Assembly (NCBI GenBank): GCA_937895825.1
Contig: CALBKP010000012.1
Location: 1-25,065, forward strand
Direction: 5' to 3'
From: an uncultured Alistipes sp.
Lineage (GTDB): Bacteria > Bacteroidota > Bacteroidia > Bacteroidales > Rikenellaceae
DNA: 25,065 nucleotides
Every line of letters begins with the position of its first letter. Within the stretch, counting starts at the first letter, position 1. Below are positions 15,970 through 24,311 of this stretch, one piece after another. The notes under the pieces were generated by a model. The model was not told where the DNA came from and made no database searches. It saw nothing but the letters and a program-made list of their open reading frames with translations. The translations under genes and the position numbers were made by a program.

Positions 15970-17241
15970 ATGCTTACACTAAAGCAATTGCGCGATAATA
16001 GGGAGGAGGCTATACGCCGTCTTCAGAAGAAGGGCGTGGATGCTGCCCCCATCATTGATCGTATCGAAGAGCTCGATGACCGTCGTAAGGCGTTGCAGGC
16101 CGAGCTCGACGACTGTCTGGCAAAGCAGAATCAGGCAGCTAAGCAGATTGGTGCCCTCATGGGCAAGGGTGAGAAGGAGCAGGCTGAGGCTAAGAAGCAG
16201 GAGGTTGCTCTGCTTAAGACCCGATCGACAGAACTTAAGGAGGAGTCGGACAAGGTGGCCGTAGAACTTCAGAACGAAATAGTAAAACTCCCCAACTTCC
16301 CAGCGGAGATCGTCCCCGAGGGTATGACGGCAGAGGATAACGTCGTTGTTAAGCTCGTGGAGAACTATACTGAGATTCCAGGCGAGGCGTTGCCACACTG
16401 GGAGCTTGCCAAGAAGTACGACATCATTGACTTCGACCTTGGCGTTAAGCTTACGGGTGCAGGTTTCCCTGTATATAAGGGTAAGGGTGCTCGCTTGCAG
16501 CGTGCCCTTATCAACTACTTCCTTGACTGCAACACAAAGGCTGGCTATCAGGAGGTTGAGCCTCCAATCATGGTAAATGAGGCTTCGGGCTTCGGCACAG
16601 GTCAGCTCCCTGACAAGGAGGGTCAGATGTACCACGCCACGGCCGATGGTTACTACCTTGTGCCAACAGCTGAGGTGCCTGTTACCAACATTTTCCGAGA
16701 TGTGATCCTCGAGCAGAGCGAGCTCCCCGTGAAGATGACGGCATACACCCCTTGCTTCCGTCGTGAGGCGGGCTCGTATGGTAAGGATGTGCGTGGCCTT
16801 AACCGTCTGCACCAGTTTGACAAGGTGGAGATCGTGCAGGTGTCGCATCCAGATAAGTCGTATGAGGCACTCGACGCTATGGTCGCCCACGTTGAGTCTA
16901 TCGTTGCATCGCTCGGTCTTCCCTATCGTATCCTTCGTCTCTGTGGTGGTGACATGTCGTTCACCTCGGCGTTGACCTACGACTTTGAGGTATATTCTGA
17001 GGCACAGAAGCGTTGGTTGGAGGTATCGTCGGTATCGAACTTCGAGTCGTTCCAGTCGAACCGTCTGAAGTTGCGCTATCGCGACGATAACCGCAAGACT
17101 CAGTTGTGTCACACGTTGAATGGCTCGTCTCTTGCACTGCCAAGAATCGTGGCGGCACTGCTCGAAAACAACCAAACTGAGGAGGGAATTCGCATTCCAG
17201 ATGTATTAATTCCCTACACAGGTTTTGATTTTATAAAATAA
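15970..17241 (+). CDS. serS: Seryl-tRNA synthetase
   Basis: A 423-residue class II aminoacyl-tRNA synthetase that charges tRNA-Ser (and tRNA-Sec where present). The N-terminal part (about 27-105) is the long antiparallel coiled-coil arm that binds the tRNA variable loop. The catalytic core carries TAEVPVTN, motif 2 TPCFRREAGSYGKDVRGLNRLHQFDKVE split over about 257-285, and motif 3 LCHTLNGSSLALPRIVAALLENNQ near the C-terminus. The length is normal. It starts an island of two plus-strand genes and has its own -7 element. Codon use looks biased toward common codons, as expected of a well-expressed gene. The ferredoxin gene follows after 51 bases with its own promoter. Confidence 0.98.
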   Translation: MLTLKQLRDNREEAIRRLQKKGVDAAPIIDRIEELDDRRKALQAELDDCLAKQNQAAKQIGALMGKGEKEQAEAKKQEVALLKTRSTELKEESDKVAVELQNEIVKLPNFPAEIVPEGMTAEDNVVVKLVENYTEIPGEALPHWELAKKYDIIDFDLGVKLTGAGFPVYKGKGARLQRALINYFLDCNTKAGYQEVEPPIMVNEASGFGTGQLPDKEGQMYHATADGYYLVPTAEVPVTNIFRDVILEQSELPVKMTAYTPCFRREAGSYGKDVRGLNRLHQFDKVEIVQVSHPDKSYEALDAMVAHVESIVASLGLPYRILRLCGGDMSFTSALTYDFEVYSEAQKRWLEVSSVSNFESFQSNRLKLRYRDDNRKTQLCHTLNGSSLALPRIVAALLENNQTEEGIRIPDVLIPYTGFDFIK

Positions 17242-17253
17242 TTTGTATATTTG
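17224..17253 (+). promoter_or_regulatory. Promoter of the ferredoxin gene
   Basis: TTTG at 17224-17227 and TATATTTG at 17246-17253 are separated by 18 bases, a good match to the Bacteroidota -33/-7 promoter. The -33 part lies inside the last codons of serS. Transcription would start near 17259, giving a leader of about 35 bases. Confidence 0.7.
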
Positions 17254-17292
17254 CGGTAGAAAAGTTGCATTCACTCATTAAAACTATAAGTT

Positions 17293-17463
17293 ATGGCTTA
17301 CAAAATTTCAGATTCTTGCGTTGCATGTGGTACATGTATCGACGAGTGCCCCGTTGAGGCAATTTCAGCAGGTGATATCTATGTAATCGATCCCGATAAG
17401 TGCATCGACTGCGGTACTTGCGCAGGTGTATGTCCTTCAGAGGCTATCGCTCCCGAGGCATAA
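17293..17463 (+). CDS. Small 2[4Fe-4S] ferredoxin
   Basis: A 56-residue clostridial-type ferredoxin (MAYKISDSCVACGTCIDECP, then a second half ending in a C-terminal PEA). Two cluster-binding sets of C-x2-C-x2-C-x3-C-P are seen: C9, C12, C15, C19 and C37, C40, C43, C47. The two halves are internal duplicates, as in the family. It is a soluble low-potential electron carrier, probably serving pyruvate:ferredoxin oxidoreductase, hydrogenase or Rnf in an anaerobe; the partner cannot be told. The gene has its own promoter at 17224-17253 and ends at a strong terminator. It is shorter than 60 residues and easy to overlook. Confidence 0.95.
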   Translation: MAYKISDSCVACGTCIDECPVEAISAGDIYVIDPDKCIDCGTCAGVCPSEAIAPEA

Positions 17464-17485
17464 TAGGATCTTCAGGATTAAAAGT

Positions 17486-17523
17486 TTAGCCCGTCTAACC
17501 ATTGGTTAGACGGGCTAATTTTT
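17486..17523. terminator. Strong bidirectional terminator
   Basis: A perfect 15-base stem: TTAGCCCGTCTAACC at 17486-17500 pairs with GGTTAGACGGGCTAA at 17504-17518, loop ATT. Five T follow on the plus strand, ending the ferredoxin transcript. On the minus strand an A/T-rich run (reading CTTTTAAT) follows, so it can also end the converging ricT-gldH-trmB-rlmD transcript. Confidence 0.93.
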
Positions 17524-17550
17524 GGGTGTCACCACGCTCGGCCGAGCACG

Positions 17551-18963
17551 CTACGCACGGCGGCGGAGCTTGACTACATTCTCCACGTGGTGCGTGTGGG
17601 GGAACATATCCACGGGTTGTACGGCCAGAATCTCGTACATATCGTTGAGTAGTGCGAGATCGCGTGCCTGGGTTGAAGGGTTACAACTGACGTATACCAT
17701 GCGCTCGGGGGCTGCTCGTTTGATAACCTCCAAGACACGCTCGTCGACACCGGCTCGTGGCGGGTCGAGGATGATGACATCGGGGCGACCATTGCGCTCG
17801 ACAAACTCGTCGCTAAGCACATCCTTCATGTCGCCAGCATAGAATACCGTGTTCTCAATGTTGTTGAGGCGCGAGTTAATCACAGCATCCTCGATCGCCT
17901 CGGGCACATACTCCACGCCCACAACCTTTGCAGCACGGCGTGCGCAGAAGTTAGCGATGGTGCCCGTACCAGTATAGAGATCGTACAATATGTCACCCTC
18001 CTTTAGCTCGGCGAAGTCGCGCGTAACCTTGTATAGCTCGTATGCCTGCTCCGAGTTGGTCTGGTAGAACGACTTGGGGCCAACCTTGAACTGTAAGCCC
18101 TCCATCTCCTCAATGATATGATCTTTACCTGCAAAGCATATAGGCTCGCGGTCGCCGAGTGAGTCGTTCCACTTCTCGTTAATCATATATATAAGTGATG
18201 TGATCTCGGGGAACGAGGCCTGGAGGTGCGACATTAGGGCATTGATACGCTCTTTGTCGTTAGAGTTAAATACGACGATGACCATAACCTCGCCTGTCGA
18301 GGCGGTGCGGATGATCATCGTGCGCATAAGTCCCTCGTGAGCCTTGGCATTGTGGAACGTGTAGCCATGCTCTATACAGAAAGCCTTAGCTGCCAGACGT
18401 ATACGGTTCGAGAGATCGACTTGTAGGTGGCACTTGTTTATGTCCAGCACCTTATCAAAGCAGCCAGGGATATGGAAGCCCACGGCGGGCGTAGCAGCTA
18501 TGTCGCCACCCTCGGCAATCTCCTCGTAGGTGAGCCATCGCTTGTCGGCAAAGGTAAACTCGAGCTTATTGCGATACTCGCGCGTGCGTGCCGAGCCTAA
18601 GCAGGGGCGCACTTCAGGAATGTCGAGGTGGCCGATGCGTACAAGCTGGTCGACAACCTGTGTGGTCTTCTGCTTGAGCTGCTCCTCGTACGGCAGGCTC
18701 TGCCACTTGCAGCCGCCACATACGCCAAAGTGCTCGCAGAAGGGCTCTACACGAAGGGGCGACTTCTCAACAAAACGTACTATTGTGCCCTCCATATAGC
18801 GGCGGTGGTGCTTGCGTATCTGCACGTCGACGATGTCGCCTGGCACGGCCATAGATACAAAGACAACCTGGTTGTCGAGCTTGCCCATAGCCTTACCCTC
18901 GGCCGCAAGTGTTGTGATATGTAAACCCTCAATCAAGGGGTAATCCTTTCTTCTCTTTCCCAT
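17551..18963 (-). CDS. rlmD: 23S rRNA (uracil-5)-methyltransferase, RlmD type
   Basis: A 470-residue RNA m5U methyltransferase. An N-terminal TRAM domain (about 8-65) precedes the iron-sulfur cysteines C76, C82, C85 and probably C178 (INKCHL). The SAM-binding motif DLYTGTGTI is at 328-336, the motif ILDPPRAGVD at 398-407, the catalytic nucleophile C427 in VSCNPST, and the general base E461 in HHVENVV. All are present, so it should be active. RlmD methylates U1939 in E. coli 23S rRNA; Bacteroidota paralogues could serve other sites, so the exact target is inferred. The ATG at 18961-18963 follows trmB by two bases. Confidence 0.9.
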   Translation of the reverse strand: MGKRRKDYPLIEGLHITTLAAEGKAMGKLDNQVVFVSMAVPGDIVDVQIRKHHRRYMEGTIVRFVEKSPLRVEPFCEHFGVCGGCKWQSLPYEEQLKQKTTQVVDQLVRIGHLDIPEVRPCLGSARTREYRNKLEFTFADKRWLTYEEIAEGGDIAATPAVGFHIPGCFDKVLDINKCHLQVDLSNRIRLAAKAFCIEHGYTFHNAKAHEGLMRTMIIRTASTGEVMVIVVFNSNDKERINALMSHLQASFPEITSLIYMINEKWNDSLGDREPICFAGKDHIIEEMEGLQFKVGPKSFYQTNSEQAYELYKVTRDFAELKEGDILYDLYTGTGTIANFCARRAAKVVGVEYVPEAIEDAVINSRLNNIENTVFYAGDMKDVLSDEFVERNGRPDVIILDPPRAGVDERVLEVIKRAAPERMVYVSCNPSTQARDLALLNDMYEILAVQPVDMFPHTHHVENVVKLRRRA

Positions 18964-18965
18964 AA

Positions 18966-19718
18966 CTAAAAGGCTTTTGTTCTGTTCTGCTCAGCATCCT
19001 TCTCTAAGACATCGTCACCCTCCCAGTCGAAGTGCTCAAACTCGGTGCAGCTACCCAGACGAAAGCGTGTGTAAGTGATGGGTAGCCCCATTGCCACAAA
19101 CTTAGTCTCGTAGGCAGTCTTTACCGAGAGTACCTCGTCGGCATACCCCGAGCCGTAGATGTCGTCGTTCTGTACCTCTACTTCGAGGCCAAGGCGGTCG
19201 ATGACGGCGGCGGTGTAGTTGTATAGGTGCTTAGAGTCGGTCTTGAGGTTTATCACACCATCCTCGGTAAGCATCCTTTTATAGTCGGCCAAGAATAGTG
19301 GCGATGTGAGGCGTTTCTTCGCACGGCGGCTCTTAAGCTGCGGGTCGGGGAATGTTATCCATATCTCCGCAACCTCGCCCTCCGAGAAGAACGAGCGGAT
19401 GAACTCGATGCGTGTACGCACGAAGCCCACGTTTGTCATGCCTCGCTCCGTGGCGGTCTTAGCTCCGCGCCACATACGCGCACCCTTAATGTCGATGCCT
19501 ATGTAGTTCTTATCGGGGTTACGTTCTGCAAGGGCTACGGTGTACTCACCGCGACCACAGCCAAGCTCTAAGATGATGGGGTTATCGTTCCCGAAGAACT
19601 CCTTGTGCCACTTGCCCTTGAGTGGATGGTCCTTGTGGAATATATCCTCAAACTCGGGCTGTACCATGCACTTGAACGTCAGGTTCTCGGCAAATTTTCT
19701 CAGTTTATCTTTTCCCAT
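18966..19718 (-). CDS. trmB: tRNA (guanine-N7)-methyltransferase
   Basis: A 250-residue enzyme making m7G46 in the tRNA variable loop. Motif I is ELGCGRGEY at 51-59, the SAM site continues with YIGIDIKGARMW (72-83), and the RNA/catalytic block IWITFPDPQLKSRRAKKRLT lies at 119-138. The C-terminal TAYETKF at about 205-211 is also characteristic. The length is slightly longer than typical because of the C-terminal tail EGDDVLEKDAEQNRTKAF. It lies between gldH (10-base gap) and rlmD (2-base gap) and is probably co-transcribed with both. Confidence 0.96.
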   Translation of the reverse strand: MGKDKLRKFAENLTFKCMVQPEFEDIFHKDHPLKGKWHKEFFGNDNPIILELGCGRGEYTVALAERNPDKNYIGIDIKGARMWRGAKTATERGMTNVGFVRTRIEFIRSFFSEGEVAEIWITFPDPQLKSRRAKKRLTSPLFLADYKRMLTEDGVINLKTDSKHLYNYTAAVIDRLGLEVEVQNDDIYGSGYADEVLSVKTAYETKFVAMGLPITYTRFRLGSCTEFEHFDWEGDDVLEKDAEQNRTKAF

Positions 19719-19728
19719 AGGGTCAGTT

Positions 19729-20172
19729 TTATTCTAATGCTTGTGGCTCGGTGATCAATATACCCACCGAGCTGATGCCCTCGACCGCAGCCGATGGCGT
19801 AAGACGGAAGCGGTACTCGCCACTCCTCCTTAGTGTAACATTACGTCGATAGGGGAACGTATGCTCCGCAGGGCGCATGTCGCCAAGTTGTGGTATGCGG
19901 AGCGTGAATGGCTCCTCCACAACCATTGAGTCCGGCGATATGCTTAGTATCGATAGTGCCACAGAATCGGCCACATAGCCACTGCCATAGCGTACGACAA
20001 CGGCAATGTCGCGCTTAGAAAGCGTGTCGGTGTTATCGTATACGAACTCCTCGGCCTTCGCCCATAGCGACTGCTCGGTATCGTGCATCTCCACATTGTG
20101 ATTTATGTTGTTACACGCGGCAAATGTTGCGACCACGATTAGTGCAACGATATGTATCAAACGACGAACCAT
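19729..20172 (-). CDS. gldH: GldH-family lipoprotein
   Basis: A 147-residue lipoprotein. The signal peptide ends at C20 (ATFAAC). The mature part is a beta-sandwich-like domain with the family pattern W...F (WAKAEEFVYDNTDTL), RYGSGYVADSVAL and the ending GISSVGIL. GldH was defined in gliding Flavobacteriia, where it is needed for motility and chitin use, but it occurs throughout Bacteroidota, including non-gliding gut species, commonly just after the PSP1/RicT gene as here. The molecular role is unknown. It starts 6 bases after the upstream gene. Confidence 0.8.
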   Translation of the reverse strand: MVRRLIHIVALIVVATFAACNNINHNVEMHDTEQSLWAKAEEFVYDNTDTLSKRDIAVVVRYGSGYVADSVALSILSISPDSMVVEEPFTLRIPQLGDMRPAEHTFPYRRNVTLRRSGEYRFRLTPSAAVEGISSVGILITEPQALE

Positions 20173-20178
20173 CTCGGT

Positions 20179-21690
20179 CTACTCCTGCTTCACGCTGTTA
20201 TCACCATCTGTACGCTGTTCACGCTGCTCACCACGGTTGCCTCCGTTGCGGCGACCACGGCCACCATTGCGACCACGGCGATCTTTATGTTCGCGAGGTT
20301 CGCGCTGCTCCTGCTGCTGCTCCTGCTGCTGCTCCTGCTGCTCGCGTGGCTCTTTTGGTTCACGTGGTTCTTTTGGCTCGCGAGGCTGCTTAGGCTCACG
20401 CTGCTCGCGTGGTTGTCTTGGTTCACGGGGCTGTTTAGGCTCGCGAGGCTGTTTGGGCTCCTTCTGCTCGCGAGGCTGTTTGGGCTCTTTTGCCTCCTTA
20501 GCCTCCTTGGACTGTTCGTTGTCGGTTGCAGCCTCATTGTCGCCGCGCTTACGCTTGTCATCCTTGTCGCCACGACGCTTATTACGCTTGTTACGCTTTG
20601 TCTTATTATCGAAACGTGTGATGCTATCCTCCTCGCTGCGATATGTTGGCTCCTCGACAACATCCTCTTGACCCTCGCCAACGAGTGTCTCGGCTTTCTG
20701 TCCTGCGCGGTTGAGAGCTATGATCTCCTTTACGCGGCTAACGGGAAGCGTGGTGAAGTTGGCGATGCCATTCTTGCTTGTTGAGAAAGACATAGTCCCG
20801 GCCAGCGGGTCGATCTTTATGAGGTAATACTCTCCATCGAGAGTCTGAAGAGGCTCTCTTAGACGTGGTATGGTGCGACGTGCGTCGGCATAAACATCAT
20901 ACTCGTACATAAGACAGCACTTCAGCTTCGAGCACTGTCCCGCCAGCTTCTGCGGGTTGAGCGATATCTCCTGCACGCGCGCTGCGTTTGTCGTCACGCT
21001 TGAGAAGCTCGACATCCACGATGCACAACAGAGCTCTCTACCACAGGCACCAATACCGCCAATGCGACCAGCCTCTTGGCGTGCGCCAATCTGCTTCATC
21101 TCGATACGAATGTGGAATCTCTCGGCAAAGACCTTGATCAGCTCGCGGAAGTCGACGCGCTCGTCGGCGATGTAGTAGAAGATAGCCTTGAGCTTATCGC
21201 CCTGATACTCCACGTCGCCGATCTTCATATTCAGACCCATGTCGGCGGCAATCTGGCGTGAGGCGATCATCGTCTCATGCTCCAGCGCTATGGCCTCCTG
21301 CCAACGCTCTATGTCGTAAGGGCGCGCCTTGCGATAGATCTTCTTGAACTCGCCGTTATGTGGGTTGAAGCCCACGCGACGCATCTGCTTAGCAACCATA
21401 TCGCCCGTGAGCGATACGATGCCAATGTCGTGGCCGGGCTGTGCTTCCACCGCCACGATGTCGCCGCGCTTAAGATCTAAGTTATTGACATTCTGGTAGT
21501 ATGATCGGCGCGTATTCTTGAAGCGCACCTCGTAGATATCGGTAGGTATATTGTTGGGATACTCCTCAAGCCAGTTAGTCTCGTGTAGCTTGTAGCACCC
21601 CTCTGATGCTCTTGCCTCGATCTCGTCACCGCAGTCACAGAAGATGCAGCCGCGGCCAATATCGGGTATATGTTTCTTATTACAACTCAT
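20179..21690 (-). CDS. PSP1/RicT-like protein with long charged tail
   Basis: A 503-residue protein. The conserved core (about 50-330) belongs to the PSP1 family, of which RicT (YaaT) of Bacillus is the known member; RicT joins RicA and RicF in an iron-sulfur complex that aids RNase Y. Core cysteines are C216, C221, C222, C253, C258 and C259 (CGRELCCAS and QCSKLKCCLM), and an extra cysteine group, C15, C18 and C20, lies near the N-terminus (RGCIFCDCGD). From about 365 the protein is low complexity: K/R-rich, then repeats of EPKQPRE, a QQEQQQE run and an RG-rich end. I chose ATG 21688-21690. An upstream extension would pass through the -7 promoter element. The first gene of an operon with gldH, trmB and rlmD. 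Confidence 0.88.
   Translation of the reverse strand: MSCNKKHIPDIGRGCIFCDCGDEIEARASEGCYKLHETNWLEEYPNNIPTDIYEVRFKNTRRSYYQNVNNLDLKRGDIVAVEAQPGHDIGIVSLTGDMVAKQMRRVGFNPHNGEFKKIYRKARPYDIERWQEAIALEHETMIASRQIAADMGLNMKIGDVEYQGDKLKAIFYYIADERVDFRELIKVFAERFHIRIEMKQIGARQEAGRIGGIGACGRELCCASWMSSFSSVTTNAARVQEISLNPQKLAGQCSKLKCCLMYEYDVYADARRTIPRLREPLQTLDGEYYLIKIDPLAGTMSFSTSKNGIANFTTLPVSRVKEIIALNRAGQKAETLVGEGQEDVVEEPTYRSEEDSITRFDNKTKRNKRNKRRGDKDDKRKRGDNEAATDNEQSKEAKEAKEPKQPREQKEPKQPREPKQPREPRQPREQREPKQPREPKEPREPKEPREQQEQQQEQQQEQREPREHKDRRGRNGGRGRRNGGNRGEQREQRTDGDNSVKQE
20182..20598 (-). repeat. Low-complexity repeat coding region in the RicT-like gene
   Basis: This part encodes about 139 residues: a basic stretch, at least eight EPKQPRE-like heptads, a QQEQQQEQQQE run (20310-20345) and a RGRNGGRGRRNGG stretch near the end. 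At DNA level a 22-base block at 20439-20460 recurs identically at 20466-20487, a 27-base period. Confidence 0.8.
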
Positions 21691-21722
21691 CGTACTTAGT
21701 ACTATATATATACATTTCGGGG

Positions 21723-21730
21723 TAAAGATA
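21723..21730 (-). promoter_or_regulatory. Candidate -7 promoter element for the ricT operon
   Basis: The minus strand reads TATCTTTA, one mismatch to TAnnTTTG, 32 bases before the chosen ATG. It lies in the 90-base gap after the outer-membrane protein gene. No clear terminator for that upstream gene was seen. Confidence 0.5.
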
Positions 21731-21780
21731 CGAAAAAAAGTGGAAAATGAAAAACGTTGAGCCAAAAAAGGTTGGTGTTC

Positions 21781-24249
21781 CTAAAACCATAGCGCTACGG
21801 CGAGGTAGAAGGTGCGAGGATAGTCGTATGTTAGGCGGTTGGCAAAGGGCTCAACGTGGGTGCGGTTCTGGATGATGGTGCGGCGAATACGATTTTGTTC
21901 GTAACCATCGCGTATGAAGCTGCTACCTAATAGGTTATTTGCCGAGAGTTGAACGTAAAGCGATGTGCGATTCTTTAGCTTTATGCGCTTCGAGAGACTT
22001 AGGTTTAGGCTAAAGGCATCGGGTAGTCGTTGCTGACTTGCAAGGATGTCGGCCTCCTCGGGCGACTGGGCAAACGATATTATGCGTTCGGTGCGGCGTA
22101 CAAACGAGGGCTCAACATAGCGTAAGCCGCAGTAACCCAAAGCCATGCGTGCCATCCAGCCTGAGTGACGAAAGGCTATATCACCGTATGCCGCGAGCTC
22201 TGGATTGCCGCTATTGTAGCCACGCATCTTGGCGTGTGAGGCGGCTATAAGGTCGTTGTTGGTGTCGGCATAGAGCCTTACCTCGGCATCGCGCGCGTAG
22301 CGATAGCGGGCGGCAGTGAGGGAGAATGTAGAGCTGAAGTATTGCGACCATCGTATGTCGGCCGAGGCCTCAAGGCCGAAGTGTGTGCGACCAATGTCTC
22401 GGATTACAGCATCGGAGTAGATCGCGGCGAGGTCGTCGTAGTAGTGAACGACGTGGCTGTCATTGGCCGTTGTGGCCATAAAGAGTGTGGCAGTGAGGGC
22501 GATACGCGGTGCTACATAGTGGTACGATAGGTCTATGGCGAGGGTGGAGGTAAGGCCATAATCCTCCACGGCGCGGTTGTTATATTGCGTCTGGAGGAAC
22601 ATATCCTCTGTATCGGGGCTCTCGCCACGGAGCATTGCCGCCGCTGCGAAGGTGTGGTTATTGAGTCGATACTGCCACGCGATATTTATGCGGTAAGGGT
22701 TGGTCATGAGCGACTTTGATTTGCCGTATGAGCCGCTTCCGGCGAATAGCTCCTTCTCGTAGTAGCCACGGCGACGAGTGCTCTCCATGCCAACGTTAAG
22801 CTCGGCGCGTAGGCTCATCGCCTCCCACTCGCGTAGCACCGAGCCGAAGAGTGCTGTGCTCCAGCGCGTGAGGCGGTAGTCGTAGCCGAAGCGACACCCT
22901 TCGGTGATTACCCTATTGGGCTCCCGTAGGTTGTTTTGTAGGGCGTTAGAGTATGTGGCATCGTCAATGAGGTAGTAGTCAATATCGACGATATGGTCTG
23001 CACCGAGAAGGTCGTCCATCATCTTGAACTCTCGCGAGGTGTGGTAGTCAAGTCGTAGGCCATACTCCACATCAACATCTCCGATGCGGCTCTTAAATAG
23101 CACACTCGTTGCAGCTCGGATATTATTCTCGCGCCTATCCTCCACGGCATAGCGGGCAGCTCCGTCACGCTGTATGGCGTTGGTGTGGTAGAGCTCATCC
23201 CAGTCTATCTGTGTGTAACGCAGGTCGTTACTCTGCCACGCATCGCGCACCTCGCGTGCCTGCTCGTCGTCGGCGTGGTACGATGGCAGGTAGCGGTAGT
23301 TGTCGGGAGCGGGCGTGCGGGCATTGAACCAAGCAAGCGAGGTGTAGCCTCGTTGCTCGAAGTTTATGTTGGCAGTAAGACGTAGGTCGGTAGTGACGCT
23401 TATGCGGTGTTGCCAGTGTGCCAATATCTCGGGACGTAACGATGTTGCCACACGCGAGTTACGCATCTTGCCACCCTGCATGCCCCACGAGGGGTTGTAG
23501 AGGGTATTGTCCGTAAGGGTATATGCCTCCTCGACCGAGGCGCTGCGTAGTCCGCGTTCCGACATAGGGAGGAGAACGGCTATGTTTAGCCAGTTGCGGC
23601 GGTCGCTATACGAGGCTATGGCGGCAATGTCGAGCGAGTTGGTATAGACACCGTCGACATATAGGTCGCGGCCAGTGCGGGCACGTGCGTAGTGTGCGAA
23701 GCTCCAGCCATCCTTGAGCATAACGCCCTGCTTCATGGGCTTGTAGCGGGCACGATGGCTTATGCCACCGAGGTAGTTGCGCCCTGAGAACTCTCCACGC
23801 AGGTAGTGACCGTTGTAGTAGCTTGTCTGCTCGTGAAAGTAACCTTCTGTCTCGGCCGTAGCTCCCGATAACGCACTGTTGGTTAGGCCAATTGCCGTAT
23901 TACGCTTAAGCCCGAGCGACCTTAGCTGACGTGCCGTCGTGTAGTCTATGCTAAGTCCGCCAGCGAGGTAGCGACGCTCGTCGTAGCCCATGCCTCGTCG
24001 TGAATAGCCCGCCATAGATAGTGTGTAGTCGGCATTGGGTGCATGACTTCCGAGTGTGACGTTATAGCCATTCTCGTTGGCGCGATCAACGGCAATCATC
24101 CATAGGTTATTCTCCTCATCCTCCTCTTCAGTGTAGAACTTATACTGGCGATAATCCAACTCGGCATCATCTTGACCATACGCCACAGCTGCGCCTGTTG
24201 TAATCAGCGCGACGCATAGCATAACTATCTTTATCAGGCGTAGGCTCAT
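21781..24249 (-). CDS. TonB-receptor-like outer-membrane beta-barrel protein
   Basis: An 822-residue outer-membrane protein. The signal peptide (MSLRLIKIVMLCVALITTGA, cleaved near AYGQ/DD) is followed by a short N-terminal region without a recognisable carboxypeptidase-like domain and only a remnant resembling a TonB plug (about 70-125: NADYTLSMAGYSRRGMGYDERRYLAGGLSID split here). The rest is rich in alternating aromatic strands and ends in ALWF, a terminal phenylalanine as needed for barrel assembly. It resembles the TonB-dependent receptor superfamily of Bacteroidota, but the substrate is unknown. I chose the ATG at 24247-24249 because it leads the signal peptide and a -7 element lies upstream. 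It stands alone between terminator and next promoter. Confidence 0.75.
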   Translation of the reverse strand: MSLRLIKIVMLCVALITTGAAVAYGQDDAELDYRQYKFYTEEEDEENNLWMIAVDRANENGYNVTLGSHAPNADYTLSMAGYSRRGMGYDERRYLAGGLSIDYTTARQLRSLGLKRNTAIGLTNSALSGATAETEGYFHEQTSYYNGHYLRGEFSGRNYLGGISHRARYKPMKQGVMLKDGWSFAHYARARTGRDLYVDGVYTNSLDIAAIASYSDRRNWLNIAVLLPMSERGLRSASVEEAYTLTDNTLYNPSWGMQGGKMRNSRVATSLRPEILAHWQHRISVTTDLRLTANINFEQRGYTSLAWFNARTPAPDNYRYLPSYHADDEQAREVRDAWQSNDLRYTQIDWDELYHTNAIQRDGAARYAVEDRRENNIRAATSVLFKSRIGDVDVEYGLRLDYHTSREFKMMDDLLGADHIVDIDYYLIDDATYSNALQNNLREPNRVITEGCRFGYDYRLTRWSTALFGSVLREWEAMSLRAELNVGMESTRRRGYYEKELFAGSGSYGKSKSLMTNPYRINIAWQYRLNNHTFAAAAMLRGESPDTEDMFLQTQYNNRAVEDYGLTSTLAIDLSYHYVAPRIALTATLFMATTANDSHVVHYYDDLAAIYSDAVIRDIGRTHFGLEASADIRWSQYFSSTFSLTAARYRYARDAEVRLYADTNNDLIAASHAKMRGYNSGNPELAAYGDIAFRHSGWMARMALGYCGLRYVEPSFVRRTERIISFAQSPEEADILASQQRLPDAFSLNLSLSKRIKLKNRTSLYVQLSANNLLGSSFIRDGYEQNRIRRTIIQNRTHVEPFANRLTYDYPRTFYLAVALWF

Positions 24250-24271
24250 GATTGCTGGGTTAGGATTTATA

Positions 24272-24279
24272 CAAAGGTA
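24272..24279 (-). promoter_or_regulatory. Candidate -7 promoter element for the outer-membrane protein gene
   Basis: The minus strand reads TACCTTTG, a TAnnTTTG match, 22 bases before the ATG. No good -33 TTTG is visible. It supports the shorter start over an upstream in-frame extension. Confidence 0.55.
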
Positions 24280-24311
24280 CACTTTTTTTGTCTTATATCC
24301 TATGCATCTAC

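Noticed and set aside
15979..17175. A 398-residue minus-strand frame opposite serS
   Set aside because: serS is complete and unmistakable on the plus strand with its own promoter; long antisense frames arise from codon bias.
20105..20671. Long plus-strand frames rich in C, R, S and L opposite the RicT-like tail
   Set aside because: They mirror the repeat codons of the tail on the coding strand and resemble no known protein.
21740..21780. Possible terminator after the outer-membrane protein gene
   Set aside because: Only 4-6 weak pairs around an A/T run could be drawn, too little to call.
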